This document shows positions 50,754 through 61,037 of a stretch of DNA of 64,000 bases, piece by piece. The stretch is from NCBI RefSeq assembly GCF_000328475.2, contig NC_026495.1, positions 124,001 through 188,000 of the forward strand, given 5' to 3'. A model generated the notes under the pieces. It saw nothing but the letters and a program-made list of their open reading frames with translations. It made no database searches and was not told the origin of the DNA. How positions within the stretch are numbered: the first letter of the stretch is position 1; each line of letters begins with the position of its first letter. This stretch comes from Mycosarcoma maydis (lineage: Eukaryota > Basidiomycota > Ustilaginomycetes > Ustilaginales). Position numbers and translations under genes: made by a program.

Positions 50754-51540
50754 CTATGCTCGCTGCCATCGATGTTCAAGCTCGGTGATGCTGACCTCGT
50801 CGCCAGCCTTCAAAACAGGACGAATGACAAGAGTCAGCTTCTCTGGTCTCGGTTCCGTGTTGCCATCAAAGTGCGGATGTGTATGAGGGGAACTCACCTT
50901 TTCATCGTAGTCCATCCATTCTACGCCATCGTCAAACTCTACGCTGTCGAACGTTGTGCCCGATTCGGAGCCTTTGCAAGTCCAGGCACCCTATCATTCC
51001 ACGACGGATGCAGAGCAGACCACATAGCGTAACATGAATCAGAAATGTCAGTCGGTGCTTCGCTGTTTGGTACCAACGCCGCTCGGCTGACACTCGAGGG
51101 CTCTCACTTACACTGGGATCAAATCCTACAGGTTCCAGTCCACGGAAATCCAGCACGCACAGAGTCTTCCATTCAGCTCCACCGTCTCCCGCGTCGATCT
51201 GGCGCCACAGCGGCGGCTCTTCGAACTTGGCCGAGCTTTCCTTCTTGCAGAATGCACAGCTCATCACCAGGTTAGCACTGCCTCGAGCGCCCTTGGTCAT
51301 CTCGTGCGAGTCGGAAGGTGTTACACCGACGAGCTTGGGATGTTGTTCGTGACATGAGGTGCATTTAAGACGAAGCATGAGCGTGTGGTCCGGATCGGTC
51401 GGATGGAGAGAGGTGACATTGGTGAATTGCGCCTTGAGTTGAAGTGCGAGTTTCTGTAAACAGGATGTGCAGATGCAAGAGTCGTGAATCAGAATCTGTC
51501 GAAACTGAACAAGATACATCAAAGTACCACCTACTGGCAT
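50754..51540 (-). CDS. DUF866 / CXXC zinc-binding protein (C1orf123 homologue), four exons, 164 aa
   Basis: Exon 1 is only ATG CCA (51535-51540). Intron 1 is 51454-51534 (81 nt, GTAGGT...ACAG). Exon 2 (51112-51453) gives KLALQLKAQFTNVTSLHP. Intron 2 is 50991-51111. Exon 3 (50898-50990) gives GAWTCKGSESGTTFDSVEFD. Intron 3 is 50808-50897. Exon 4 (50754-50807) gives AGDEVSITELEHRWQRA. Phases close at every junction, and the resulting start MPKLALQLKA is the one expected for this family. Two CxxC pairs (LKCTSCHEQ and MSCAFCKKE) bind the structural zinc; RGLEPVGFDP is the conserved centre. The family is widespread in eukaryotes with a poorly defined role. The 3-residue-scale first exon means ORF-based calling would start the protein wrongly at an in-intron Met. 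Confidence 0.9.
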
Positions 51541-51840
51541 CTTGACTGTTGATCTTTCAATGAGCGATGCAGAACAGAGGACAGATGCGCAGACACGACA
51601 AGGATGGTGTCTGCTCCACAAAACCGCACGACATCTCAAAGTGGGAGTTTCCAGTCCGATTTCCGATGGTTTTGTTGCTCCACATCAACTTGTTTTGGCA
51701 CACGACATCAGCCCCAACGTCCATGCCGAAGCACTACACTCCAGCGACGATGGTCTAGACACACACTTGACACGGAGCTGAGTGGTCGAGCACAGGATCC
51801 AAAGTGAATGGTCTCAAGGCATGTTGATGATTTTCTGCTT

Positions 51841-54800
51841 TCATTCTAGTCGCTGATGTGGCGTAATTGGAGACGGCATGTCAAAAATGTTGCTGAGCGA
51901 TCTTTTCGCCCTGGCACTGACCAGCTTGACGGCATTCGCACTTGCCTCGTGGCTATGATCACTTCTGATGGGTCCGAGAAATACGGTTTTCGCCCGTTCC
52001 CGATTTGTTTGGAGCTGTCGAAAGACGATTTTCGGTTGTGAGACAAGCTTGACCGTCAAGCCCGCCGTTCCCCGTGCACCTTCTGACACTAAGTCAAGCG
52101 CCGTTCGTCCACCTCCGAAAGATCGAGATCGAACGAGAGAATCTGAGGTAGAGCTAGAGGGTATAGTCAGACCAGATGCAAGTATCGTGCTGTCGCTTAC
52201 CGCACTGTGAGGTACATGCTGGCGCGAGCCATCAGGCTCGTCTGGAGACCACCGAGAGGCTGCAAGACACAAAAGCCGCATCGAACCAGGCGACTCAAGA
52301 CGCTGCGCCAGGTCTGCCCATTCGGAGATCGGATTGGTCGCTGGCGAGAGCGATGCAGATGCTGGCGGCTGAACAGTGCCATCGGATGGCAGATCGCAAC
52401 TATAGGCTACACCTACGCTTTGCGACCGTGTCAGCCACACATGCTCCAGAGCGGCAGGAGCTTTGTGAGACACGTCCTCGTCGGATGGTGACACATTGAA
52501 GCCTTGGTTCCCAGTGGCCCCTGGAGAAGAGCCACAATTGCTAGACTCTTGAACGGCTTCGTCAGAAATTACAGACGTCTCCATTGACAGTAAGCTAGCA
52601 GAGGAAACTGGCAAGGAACCAGTGTCGCGCCCAAGAATTTCTGAGCGTGGCTGGGGAAGCAGACAATCAGGCTCGAGTGGAATCTGCAGCCGACACTCAT
52701 TGTCCACCGAGCCAACCGTCGTCGTGGAGCTGGAAGACAGCATGGAAGTGGGTGGGTGTGTGCCCAGGCCTGCCATGCCGTCTTCAGCGTCAGACCTGCT
52801 TCTGTCACGTGTGTCAGGAGACTCGATAGCGGATCCTCGTCGCCCAAGTTCGCCGTCCACAGCTCCATCGACCTGTTGCACCCAGTCATCGTAAAAGAGT
52901 CCGGGAAGAGACGATGATCCATCATCTGCAATGACGGGCTTTGGAACCCTGGTCGACATCATGCTGCTCCGCGCTTCACTGACCATTGCATCGCGACTCT
53001 CGACTGACAAAGCGTTCGAATCCCAAGAGGCACCTGCGCCCAATGAAGACGTGTAGGTCACTGGCCTCTGCTCTCTTTCAGCGTTCATGCGTTCGGAAAG
53101 GTGAAGCATCGCCTCGTTCCAAATTTGTTGCTTCTGAACGTCGGTTTCAGTGCTCTGAGGCATCGTGCTGAAAGCCGCCATTCCGCTGATCGATCGCCTC
53201 GGAGGAGGCTGAACGGACAGCGCTCGAGCTCGACCCTGAAACGTCGCCACGGTCGGTGTGATCACATCGCCGTGATCGAAAGCGTGAGCACCGTGGTCGA
53301 CGCCCTCGCGCGCTTCAGCCAGCAACACCTGCGGCAGTTGGCCGAATGTGACGGATTGCTGAGCTTCGACAAAGCGAAGGTCGCTATCGCCAGCTCTCCA
53401 GCCAGTGAGAGGAACCATGGAGCTGTATGCCCTTCGTCGTCTTTTAAAAAGACTTTTGTCTCGTGCATTTCCAGCAGAGGAGTCCGAGATTGAGGCCACA
53501 CGATGTGATTCGAGCGGTGTCGTCACCTCTTTGTCGATCTGTTGAGCATCTGCGTCAACAACACCGTCGGTGGGCACCAAGATTCCTAAGGGACTGAAAT
53601 CAAACACCGAGGTTGCCGAAGCTGTTGAAGACAGCGAAACGCTTCGGCCGCCGCGACGCCTCGTATCTTGGACTTGTGTGTTTTCGCGCAAAACCTGCTG
53701 GCCAAGGTTGGAGAATTGGGTCCAAAACCGAGGGCCCAGGTCCGAATCATCGTCATCGTTGTCCGTTTGCTGTTGTTCCGAAGATCCATTGAAGTGAGCG
53801 CGACTACTGTGCACACTCGTTGGCCTTGTGGAGCGAGTAGATACTGTACTAGTTGAGCGATGGCTTTTGTGGCTAAAACCTTGCAAAACTTCCTGGTATC
53901 GCCGCGTCGATTCCAGATCGGAAGAGTATGTATCGCTGCACTCGTCGTCTGCCGTCTGTTCCTGGTAGAGCGACGTCGATGGTTTGCGTGGCTCATTTGG
54001 ATCTTGAGTGAACTCTGCCATGGGCAATTCTGCGTTTTCAGAAGGCGCTAATGGATGAGTGGCCGCCAGAGACAGGGATCGGAGCTTCGAAGCGTCCAAG
54101 TTCTGTGAGTGCGAGTATTTCATGGGTGAAGCATGTATATTCTGTGGCATTTGGTCTCGATGCCGGACAGAGGCGCTCTGAAAGGCATTCCGGTTGGGCG
54201 AGTATGACATTGGACTTTTTCTCAAGCTCTCTCGAGTGACACCTGGGTAACTTCGACTGGCTGTCATCCTCGGCGATGGGCTTAGCCTGCTGCAAGTTGG
54301 AAGCATCGGTGTAACTCTAGCTTTCGCTCTTGTCCATGGATTGCAGTCATGCGTGGTATTGGCCGGTTTGGCTACTTCGCGCGTCTGCGACTCGCACGGC
54401 TTCGCTGGTGCGTGAGCTTGAGATAGGAAAACGTCAGACGGATCAATGTTGACAGTCGTAGGAATCGAACAATAGCGTACCAACGCCACGATCGGAAGTC
54501 CAGTCTCTCGGAACCAGTACGGCAAAGCCTGATGTTCGATAGCTGCGTCATTGTGACGAAATCTATGGAAGAGGATTGGCCAGCTCTGTGGAGTGAGTCG
54601 AGCCAAGGTGCACGAGGGCAGGGCAGAAAAGGAACTAAGATCTAGGAAGAGTTGGAAAGCGGTATCCTTGCCAGAGTTGCGCTGGTTTTGAGCAAGGTCG
54701 CTCCGAAGTTGCTCGATCTGAGCGTCGAAGGAGGATAGTAAAGGCAGAATGATGGAGCTCTCCGGAGGGAACTGACTTCCTATAACTGACGAAGATTGTG

Positions 54801-55551
54801 TCGACTCGATTGGAGCAAAGAGAAGTGTCCACGACGAAGAAGCAACTTGGGAGTCAGAGATCAGCGGTGCGCGGAGACAAGCTGTCTGGACTTGGTGATA
54901 GCTCGTTTGCATCGGAACGTCTTGTTGCTTCGGTGACATGAAGGACCGAGATTGGGTCAAGTTGTCCACCAAAGCGCTCAGCGTTTGCCTCGGGCTTGAG
55001 GATGCAGTCTGAGGTCTCCATGTGAACGTATCGTTGGCGAAAGGCGTGCCAAAACGCATGCGCGTGTTGAGCTGTGATTGCAGTGACTTGTCGTCGACTT
55101 CGGCGATGGATTCGATGGATGTCGCTCGTGATGAAGAGAGGAATGGTTTGGGATGAGTCAATCCTCGACTAGTTCGAGGGCGAGCGGGGGTCCCTTGGCC
55201 TTGAGATCGTGCTGCCTCGTCATCAAGGATGCTCGTCGCTGGCTGTGTTGCCAGTCGACGGTTTGGCTCGAGAGGAGGAAAACGGAAGGAGAAGCTGCGC
55301 GCCACTGTTGCTGCGTGCGCATGCGATGGTGAGAGGTGGTCGGGCACAGACTGGTTGCATTTTGCTTCGCTCTCTTGATGATCGTGCAGCCAATCTCGAG
55401 AAAGAGGAGCGGAAGAAATCGAAGATGCCGAATTCTCCTCTTGAAGATGTAGACGCTGTAGCGACGCGTCTATGCTGAGCTCAGGGAGGGCAGGCGAAGA
55501 AGTAGCGCTAGTCGAGGAAGACCGTCTTGAGGCAGCTCTAAAGCGGTCCAT
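51841..55551 (-). CDS. Large Ser-rich, mostly disordered protein, 1236 aa, unrecognised
   Basis: The start is the ATG at 55551 (MDRFRAASRRSSS); the frame open further upstream begins at TTG. The composition is dominated by Ser, Thr, Gln and Pro with many short basic-Ser sites. The segment near residues 255-370 looks folded: ILPLLSSFDAQIEQLRSDLA, FQLFLDLSSFSALPSCTLAR, ALPYWFRETGLPIVALVRYC. No domain is recognised, and no membrane helix, signal peptide or zinc-ligand cluster is seen. It could be a signalling or polarity scaffold, but that rests only on disorder and phospho-site density. It is tandem with the DUF866 gene (300 bp apart, same strand). Single exon. Confidence 0.7.
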   Translation of the reverse strand: MDRFRAASRRSSSTSATSSPALPELSIDASLQRLHLQEENSASSISSAPLSRDWLHDHQESEAKCNQSVPDHLSPSHAHAATVARSFSFRFPPLEPNRRLATQPATSILDDEAARSQGQGTPARPRTSRGLTHPKPFLSSSRATSIESIAEVDDKSLQSQLNTRMRFGTPFANDTFTWRPQTASSSPRQTLSALVDNLTQSRSFMSPKQQDVPMQTSYHQVQTACLRAPLISDSQVASSSWTLLFAPIESTQSSSVIGSQFPPESSIILPLLSSFDAQIEQLRSDLAQNQRNSGKDTAFQLFLDLSSFSALPSCTLARLTPQSWPILFHRFRHNDAAIEHQALPYWFRETGLPIVALVRYCSIPTTVNIDPSDVFLSQAHAPAKPCESQTREVAKPANTTHDCNPWTRAKARVTPMLPTCSRLSPSPRMTASRSYPGVTRESLRKSPMSYSPNRNAFQSASVRHRDQMPQNIHASPMKYSHSQNLDASKLRSLSLAATHPLAPSENAELPMAEFTQDPNEPRKPSTSLYQEQTADDECSDTYSSDLESTRRYQEVLQGFSHKSHRSTSTVSTRSTRPTSVHSSRAHFNGSSEQQQTDNDDDDSDLGPRFWTQFSNLGQQVLRENTQVQDTRRRGGRSVSLSSTASATSVFDFSPLGILVPTDGVVDADAQQIDKEVTTPLESHRVASISDSSAGNARDKSLFKRRRRAYSSMVPLTGWRAGDSDLRFVEAQQSVTFGQLPQVLLAEAREGVDHGAHAFDHGDVITPTVATFQGRARALSVQPPPRRSISGMAAFSTMPQSTETDVQKQQIWNEAMLHLSERMNAEREQRPVTYTSSLGAGASWDSNALSVESRDAMVSEARSSMMSTRVPKPVIADDGSSSLPGLFYDDWVQQVDGAVDGELGRRGSAIESPDTRDRSRSDAEDGMAGLGTHPPTSMLSSSSTTTVGSVDNECRLQIPLEPDCLLPQPRSEILGRDTGSLPVSSASLLSMETSVISDEAVQESSNCGSSPGATGNQGFNVSPSDEDVSHKAPAALEHVWLTRSQSVGVAYSCDLPSDGTVQPPASASLSPATNPISEWADLAQRLESPGSMRLLCLAASRWSPDEPDGSRQHVPHSAVSDSTILASGLTIPSSSTSDSLVRSRSFGGGRTALDLVSEGARGTAGLTVKLVSQPKIVFRQLQTNRERAKTVFLGPIRSDHSHEASANAVKLVSARAKRSLSNIFDMPSPITPHQRLE

Positions 55552-56142
55552 GCTGTGCTCTATGTGTCGCAATTCAACTCTCTGCAGTTCTCGACTTGGT
55601 AGAGAGCTGGTTCGACTTTGTTTGATGTGTGATCAATGATCTGGACGAGGGTTGATCAGAGGTTCAAGTGGCAGGCGGACGAGTGGGAAAGACAGTGCAT
55701 GCAAATGTTCATTCGTCTTTATACTGGCGCTTTCATAGGCTTGCCAGCATGGCCACGATAGATAGAAGCGTGTGCCCAAACGATGAACGATGCTACTGGT
55801 CTCAGAACTGCCCGTTGAAATGCACGTCGACGATCCCGGGCGACGAGCTCTAGCTAGTTTCGGTGGAATACGCTGCACGAACAACCTCTAAGTATCATGC
55901 ATGCTGGATGGACGATCAAAGCGGCTTCTAGCCGTGTCGCGTGTAGGATATTAGCGCTAAGCGAGGGCGTTGACGTTGTTCGATAGGCGCAGAAAGCGGT
56001 ACGAGCTCGGGTAGAAGAAAGGCGTAAAGGTGTAGCGACTTCGGTTACGGGCGCAGAACGTGGAAGGATCAACGTGGGGCTTGAAGAATGAGGTGCTGGC
56101 TCACCGTAAGCTCAGTGGAGCGGATAGATGAGTAGTGCAGGG

Positions 56143-56145
<3 letters not shown>

Positions 56146-56180
<35 letters not shown>
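56146..56180. repeat. GA dinucleotide tract
   Basis: An almost pure (GA)n run with one AAA interruption, CT on the minus strand, about 600 bp upstream of the minus-strand start at 55551. It parallels the tract at 1951-1988. Confidence 0.85.
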
Positions 56181-57717
56181 GGGTGAGCAGCAGGAAGGAG
56201 AGGGGGAAATGATATAGCCTATTGTATGGTTCAAACTTGTTATATGGAGGGTAGCGTTCAAACAGGGTTGGTTGGAGCTTATTTGCTACCGAGAGCAACG
56301 TGATTGGTCACCTCGGGATACACACCGAAAGAACATCGCCGTCCAGGTAAGCTCAGGCACTTGACGGGGAGCATGAAGGGCGGACGTTGCATGCGGATCG
56401 GGCGAGCGTATTAGTCTGGGTCAGCTTGTGCGAGCGTGGTTGCTTGGTTACCGCAGCGAAGAATCCACCTGCACAGACCGAATCGTCTTCGGTCAAGTGC
56501 AAGTCGAGGGTAGGACAATCGTCCCGCCTGTGGTCTGGGTGGTTCAGGCTCGATGCATTGCTTGTCATATCGCCGAAGTCTCATTGTGCTGATGAAGCAA
56601 GACAGCTTCTCACGTTGGCCGCATTTGACTTGGACGGGCATCTGCAGGCACCTGTCGGCACAACTCGAAAAGATGAGCCGGTTGCCGCACCCACGGCGGA
56701 CAGCATGTAACCCTAAGCCAAGAGGCAAAAAGGACCAAACGGCAAAAAAAAGCAAAGAGCAAAAAGCAGGAAAGCGACAAGCACCAAGTGTTGGTTTCAG
56801 TGTTGTTCTCGTTTATGAATCGCGAGTAGGGGAGGAGTCTCGAGTGCGTGAGACGTGAACATGCACGATGGTTGCGACCTGTCACATTCGTGATTCACGA
56901 TTCACAGTTTCGAGCACCACAAGCATCACGCAGGGTCTCTTTTGACGCCGACGTGCATGTGGTGCAACCACCAACACCTCTCGGTCTACTCTGTACTGAC
57001 TATTATTAGTTCAACCGATTCACGCTCACGGCGTTCTTCGCGCTTCGCGCTTCACGCTTCACGATTCGTACTTGACGCTGCGTACTTGGTTCACGATTTT
57101 GGTGGTTTTTGGAGTTTCCCTTGCCCACGCTCTCGGCAAGGGGCTCCCCTTGCGTCCAAGTCAGACCGATGGTACACGACATACGCAGCCTGGCGACTGT
57201 ATGCACGCCGTCGATCCCTCGCTTGCGCTCTCCAGCTCTGCTCTGCGTAGCTCTGCGTAGCTCTGCTCTGCGTATCGCGGAAAAGAGATACACGATAGGA
57301 ACGATGTAGCTCATCGATAGGTACGAAACGCTGTTTACGCCTTCGTACTTACTCCCATGCGACTCCTTGCCGCTGCCGCCGCCGTGCAATCGTGACTGTT
57401 GGTCAGTCGGTGCACCAGGTTTGCCACGCGTGGGCTGTTTCCGGTGTCTTGCGCCCATTTGCATCGGCTAACATTGTTCGGAGACAATTGTGAAATGAAG
57501 CCAAAAAGAGGCCGTCGATCCTGATATGAATCCCGAATCGTGAATACGATACCGCTGCAGTCAGGAGTCATGTATGCTGTTGTCCATCGATTCACGTTTC
57601 AAGACGTGATCCTGCTCGACGATTTCACGTCACGATGCGTGATGCATGTGATGTGTCACAATTTTCTATTCACGATTCTTTTGATAATGAAGACCTAACA
57701 CATTTATTATAATAAAC

Positions 57718-57868
57718 CACGAATCACGAATCGTGAATCGTGAATCGTGAATCTGTTTGCGTGGTGTCTGTCGCGCAGGGACCACTTTGTCGTGTGTCTG
57801 AAGAGCAACGAGCGGATCTTGTACCCTTGGTGATTCTTGATTCGGTGATTCGTGATTCACGATTCTCC
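57718..57868. repeat. Double cluster of TCACGA/TCGTGA motifs
   Basis: CACGAATCACGAATCGTG followed by two further AATCGTG units (57718-57752), then about 90 bp later GGTGATTCGTGATTCACGATTC. Each cluster contains the motif in both orientations, giving potential hairpins. It lies about 260-410 bp upstream of SEC15. Confidence 0.85.
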
Positions 57869-58130
57869 ACACGAGTCTCGCCGAGGTAAACCATCAACTC
57901 TACGCTTTTATATACCCGCACGCTCGTCCTCAACGTCTCTGCGTCACTTGAACCGGCTTTGCATGGAACGCACTCCACAGCTCTACCGTCGGTACGAAAT
58001 TTGATTGTCGACTGGAACCAGTCATCGATAGCCCGTCAGCAAGCGGCTAACGCATCTTCTTGAATCCGCCATGCACGCTGGCGCTCACTGAGACCTCCGC
58101 GACTCATCTCCCTGGATCATCGTCTACACC

Positions 58131-60560
58131 ATGGTCGTCCGTCCGCGTCGGCCGCTCGTATCGCTCGAAGCACAACTTCAGCAGCTCACGCTGTTTACCG
58201 ACCTCGACGCGGACTCGGAAAACCTCGAACAGCTCGGCCCCATCATCAAATCGCTCGACGAAGCGCGTCAACAAGATGCATTCCTTCGGCATCTCAAAAC
58301 GTTTGTTCGCTCCAAAGATCGCGAGATCGAAGCGGTCTGCGACGACAACCACTCCGAGTTTGTCGCTGCGGTCGACAAGCTGCTCAAGGTTCGCTCTGGT
58401 ACAGTCACTTTGAAGCATCGAATCGGCGAGTTGAACGAAGATCTGCAGGCAGGCGGAAGCTCGTTGGCCAACAAGAAACGACAGCTGCTCGAAACGCAGA
58501 GAACAGCATCCAACGTCAATGACGCGATCTCTGCTGTCGAAGTGTGCTTGAGAGTGCTGGATATGGCGAATCGAGTCGACGCATTGATCAGCGAGAAAAA
58601 GTACTTTGCTGCATTGCGAAGCATGGCCGAGCTCGAAACCAAATTGCGCGGGCTGCTCGGACACGAGTTTACAAAGCACATGATGGAGGGCCTCCCGCAG
58701 ATGAAAGAGCAGGTCAAGAGTGCCGTGACGAGAGAGATGAAGGAATGGCTGTTCCAGGTGCGCGAAAAGTCACAAACCGTCGGTCAAATGGCGCTGGAAG
58801 CTATGGAACTAAGACAGAAGCGCTGGAGAGTCAAGTCGCAGCGTGATCCGCTCTTGCGTCTGGCCAAGGTCAACAGTGCGATCGAACTGGTGGTCAACGA
58901 GAGGACAGAGAGCAACTTTGTCGATAACGACAAAGTCAGCGTGGATTTCCGTCCGTTGTATCAGTGCATCCATATCTACGACGCGTTGGATGCCAGGGAA
59001 GAACTGCAGACCAGCTACCAGGAGGATCGACGTGCGCAGGCCAACCTGCTGCTCAACCAAGGCTTGACGTTTGATACTGCCGGAACGGTTCCTGCGCTGT
59101 TGGAAGAGATGGTTGGCTTTTTCCTAGTCGAGCACCACGTGATCCAAACCACACCAGTGGGGTTCAGAGAAGAGTCTGAGGTGGATGATCTTTGGGATAC
59201 CATGTGCAGCCGTGTGGTCGAGATCGTCTCGCTCGCATTGCGCGATTGCAAAGATACAAAGATCTATGTTTCCGCCAAAGCGTCGATACAGACGTTCATC
59301 CAGACGCTCGAAGGCTATTCGTTCCCCGTTGCCAAACTCAATGCTTTGCTTTTGACGCTGTTCGAGCGGTATGCACAGCTGCTACGCGATAGGTTCAGCC
59401 GGGATTTCCAACAAGCGATGCACGACACTCAACACGAACCGATGGTCGTATCCAACGCCGAAGAATTGCAAAAGGTGCTCTCCGTGTGCTGGCTAAAACC
59501 TGGCGATGACGCCATGCTGCGCTCTTCCGGCTTTCCGCTGTCGTTGCCGTTTTCACAGACCTATCCGCTGTGCTGTATGGACATGCGCAACCTCGTCGAT
59601 CAGTACTACATCTTCAGCGATGGATTTCAGAACCACCGCGAGATCGACGAGATCCTGAAAAAGTCGTTGGACGAATTGCTCATCACGCAGGTCAGTACGG
59701 CGATTCGCAAGAGTCTGGACAACACGAGGGCGAGTATCAACCTGTCGCAAATTGCGCAGATCGTCGTCAATGCCGAGCACTTTAATCTGGCGTGTCTGGA
59801 GTTGGAGAAGCTGCTGACTGCGTTGCGAGCACCGCATGGGCGCGGAGGCAAGATGTCGTTAGATGCGAGCCACCATTTTACAGCGACATTGAGAATCGCC
59901 GAAGATAAGATCAACCAGGCGTTCGCTGCCAAGTTGGACCAGTTCCTCGGTTTGGCAGAGTACGATTTTGCTCCCACTCCCGAAACGGCGCGTGTGCGGA
60001 GCATGGGCAGAGCGACGCATTCGGCGTGGTTGCAAGATACGGTTGACTGGTTGAGGACTATGATGGAATCAGTTCTCGTCCTGCTGCCCCCTGGTGTCAA
60101 GTCGATCGTCTACACTGCAGCTTACCGCCACCTGTCCGGTAGCCTGTTGGATCGACATCTGTTGTCCGCCGAAACGACGCAAGTTAACGTTCAAGGTTGC
60201 GAGCTGCTGCTCGTCGACCTCAATTTCCTCTCCAGCGCCGCAACGCAGGACGGTGTAGATGCCAGCATCTTTGACCCTGTCACACAAACGTTGCAGCTCG
60301 TCGTCCTGGACAAAGTGTCCGAATACACCATGTTGGTCCAAGGCGGAAAGGTAGCCATCGAAGCAGGCGCAAGATGGGCGCGCGTCGATCCGAAAAAGCT
60401 CTTGATGCTCTTAGACAAATTCATCAAAACCGCAGGCCCAAGGAGGACTGGTGGTACCCAGGCGCAAGCCGAAACCGCCGAGCTCACAAAAAGGCAGAGG
60501 GAAAAAGAAATGCTTGCTAGAGCCATCGCGTTGACGAACACAAGCATCGCGCGGCCCTAG
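58131..60560 (+). CDS. sec15: Exocyst complex subunit Sec15, 809 aa
   Basis: Sec15 is the exocyst subunit that binds the Rab GTPase Sec4 on secretory vesicles and links them to the tethering complex at growth sites. ATG 58131 (MVVRPRRPLVSLE) is the natural start. The N-terminal ~150 residues are coiled-coil (VRSKDREIEAVCDDNHSEFV, LKHRIGELNEDLQAGGSSLA), followed by the Sec15 segment KKYFAALRSMAELE, MKEQVKSAVTREMKEWLFQV and a stack of helical bundles (FFLVEHHVIQTT, NLVDQYYIFSDGFQNHREID) to the C-terminus. It is slightly shorter than yeast Sec15 (about 910) but similar to animal EXOC6. Polarised tip growth of smuts uses exocytosis, which fits with the chitin synthase in the window, but the two genes are 50 kb apart and independent. 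Single exon. Confidence 0.9.
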   Translation: MVVRPRRPLVSLEAQLQQLTLFTDLDADSENLEQLGPIIKSLDEARQQDAFLRHLKTFVRSKDREIEAVCDDNHSEFVAAVDKLLKVRSGTVTLKHRIGELNEDLQAGGSSLANKKRQLLETQRTASNVNDAISAVEVCLRVLDMANRVDALISEKKYFAALRSMAELETKLRGLLGHEFTKHMMEGLPQMKEQVKSAVTREMKEWLFQVREKSQTVGQMALEAMELRQKRWRVKSQRDPLLRLAKVNSAIELVVNERTESNFVDNDKVSVDFRPLYQCIHIYDALDAREELQTSYQEDRRAQANLLLNQGLTFDTAGTVPALLEEMVGFFLVEHHVIQTTPVGFREESEVDDLWDTMCSRVVEIVSLALRDCKDTKIYVSAKASIQTFIQTLEGYSFPVAKLNALLLTLFERYAQLLRDRFSRDFQQAMHDTQHEPMVVSNAEELQKVLSVCWLKPGDDAMLRSSGFPLSLPFSQTYPLCCMDMRNLVDQYYIFSDGFQNHREIDEILKKSLDELLITQVSTAIRKSLDNTRASINLSQIAQIVVNAEHFNLACLELEKLLTALRAPHGRGGKMSLDASHHFTATLRIAEDKINQAFAAKLDQFLGLAEYDFAPTPETARVRSMGRATHSAWLQDTVDWLRTMMESVLVLLPPGVKSIVYTAAYRHLSGSLLDRHLLSAETTQVNVQGCELLLVDLNFLSSAATQDGVDASIFDPVTQTLQLVVLDKVSEYTMLVQGGKVAIEAGARWARVDPKKLLMLLDKFIKTAGPRRTGGTQAQAETAELTKRQREKEMLARAIALTNTSIARP

Positions 60561-61037
60561 TCATCACACCCCAAGTGTGTCGCGCCACCACCACATGACT
60601 CTCCCCTGCTCGCTCTGCTTCTCACGTCTCAAACCAGACTTTGTTGCACATACAGTACACAGTGCCTAATCTAGGACGAGTCAAAAGTCACCGTTACAGT
60701 TCAAGAAACATTCATGATTTCTAGAAAAGACACAAGAGAAAGCCATAAGAGAGGTTTATTTTTGCAAAACGTGAGACAGAGCAAAAGTGCTCTGAACGCA
60801 GACAACTGGGTGTGGTTCAACCACGACCAGACCGAGATGTTTTGCATTTGGCCTGCATCTCTCTTTTCAAAAGTTAACAAGCAAGACCGAAGCCGAAGCA
60901 TACGCGTGTCATGATGCTTGTTGTAGAAGAACCATGCCAAGCAGAGCAACGGGTCGGGATGGAGTGGTGGAAATGGTCGAGGCGCGTAGAACAAGACGCA
61001 AGAGGACCGGCCTCTATGAAAGTTGGTTCGCCTGAAT
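60561..61037. other. Convergent 3' region, SEC15 and the DPBB gene
   Basis: No gene and no repeat array noticed. The ORF on the minus strand (60701-61105) starts at a non-ATG codon and overlaps the DPBB 3' end in another frame. Confidence 0.5.

Larger units (their letters stand above)
55552..58130. other. Divergent intergenic region, 2.6 kb, between the disordered-protein gene (-) and SEC15 (+)
   Basis: It contains a GA tract (56146-56180), motif clusters near 56885, 57057, 57535, 57597, 57668, 57718-57752 and 57835-57868, and a CTCTGCGTAG triple repeat at 57237-57272. ORFs up to ~150 codons exist on both strands but have no recognisable domain and conflicting frames; I call no gene. Confidence 0.55.

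Noticed and set aside
57006..57464. 152-codon minus-strand ORF upstream of SEC15
   Set aside because: Basic, low-complexity composition over CTCTGCGTAG repeats; no recognisable features.
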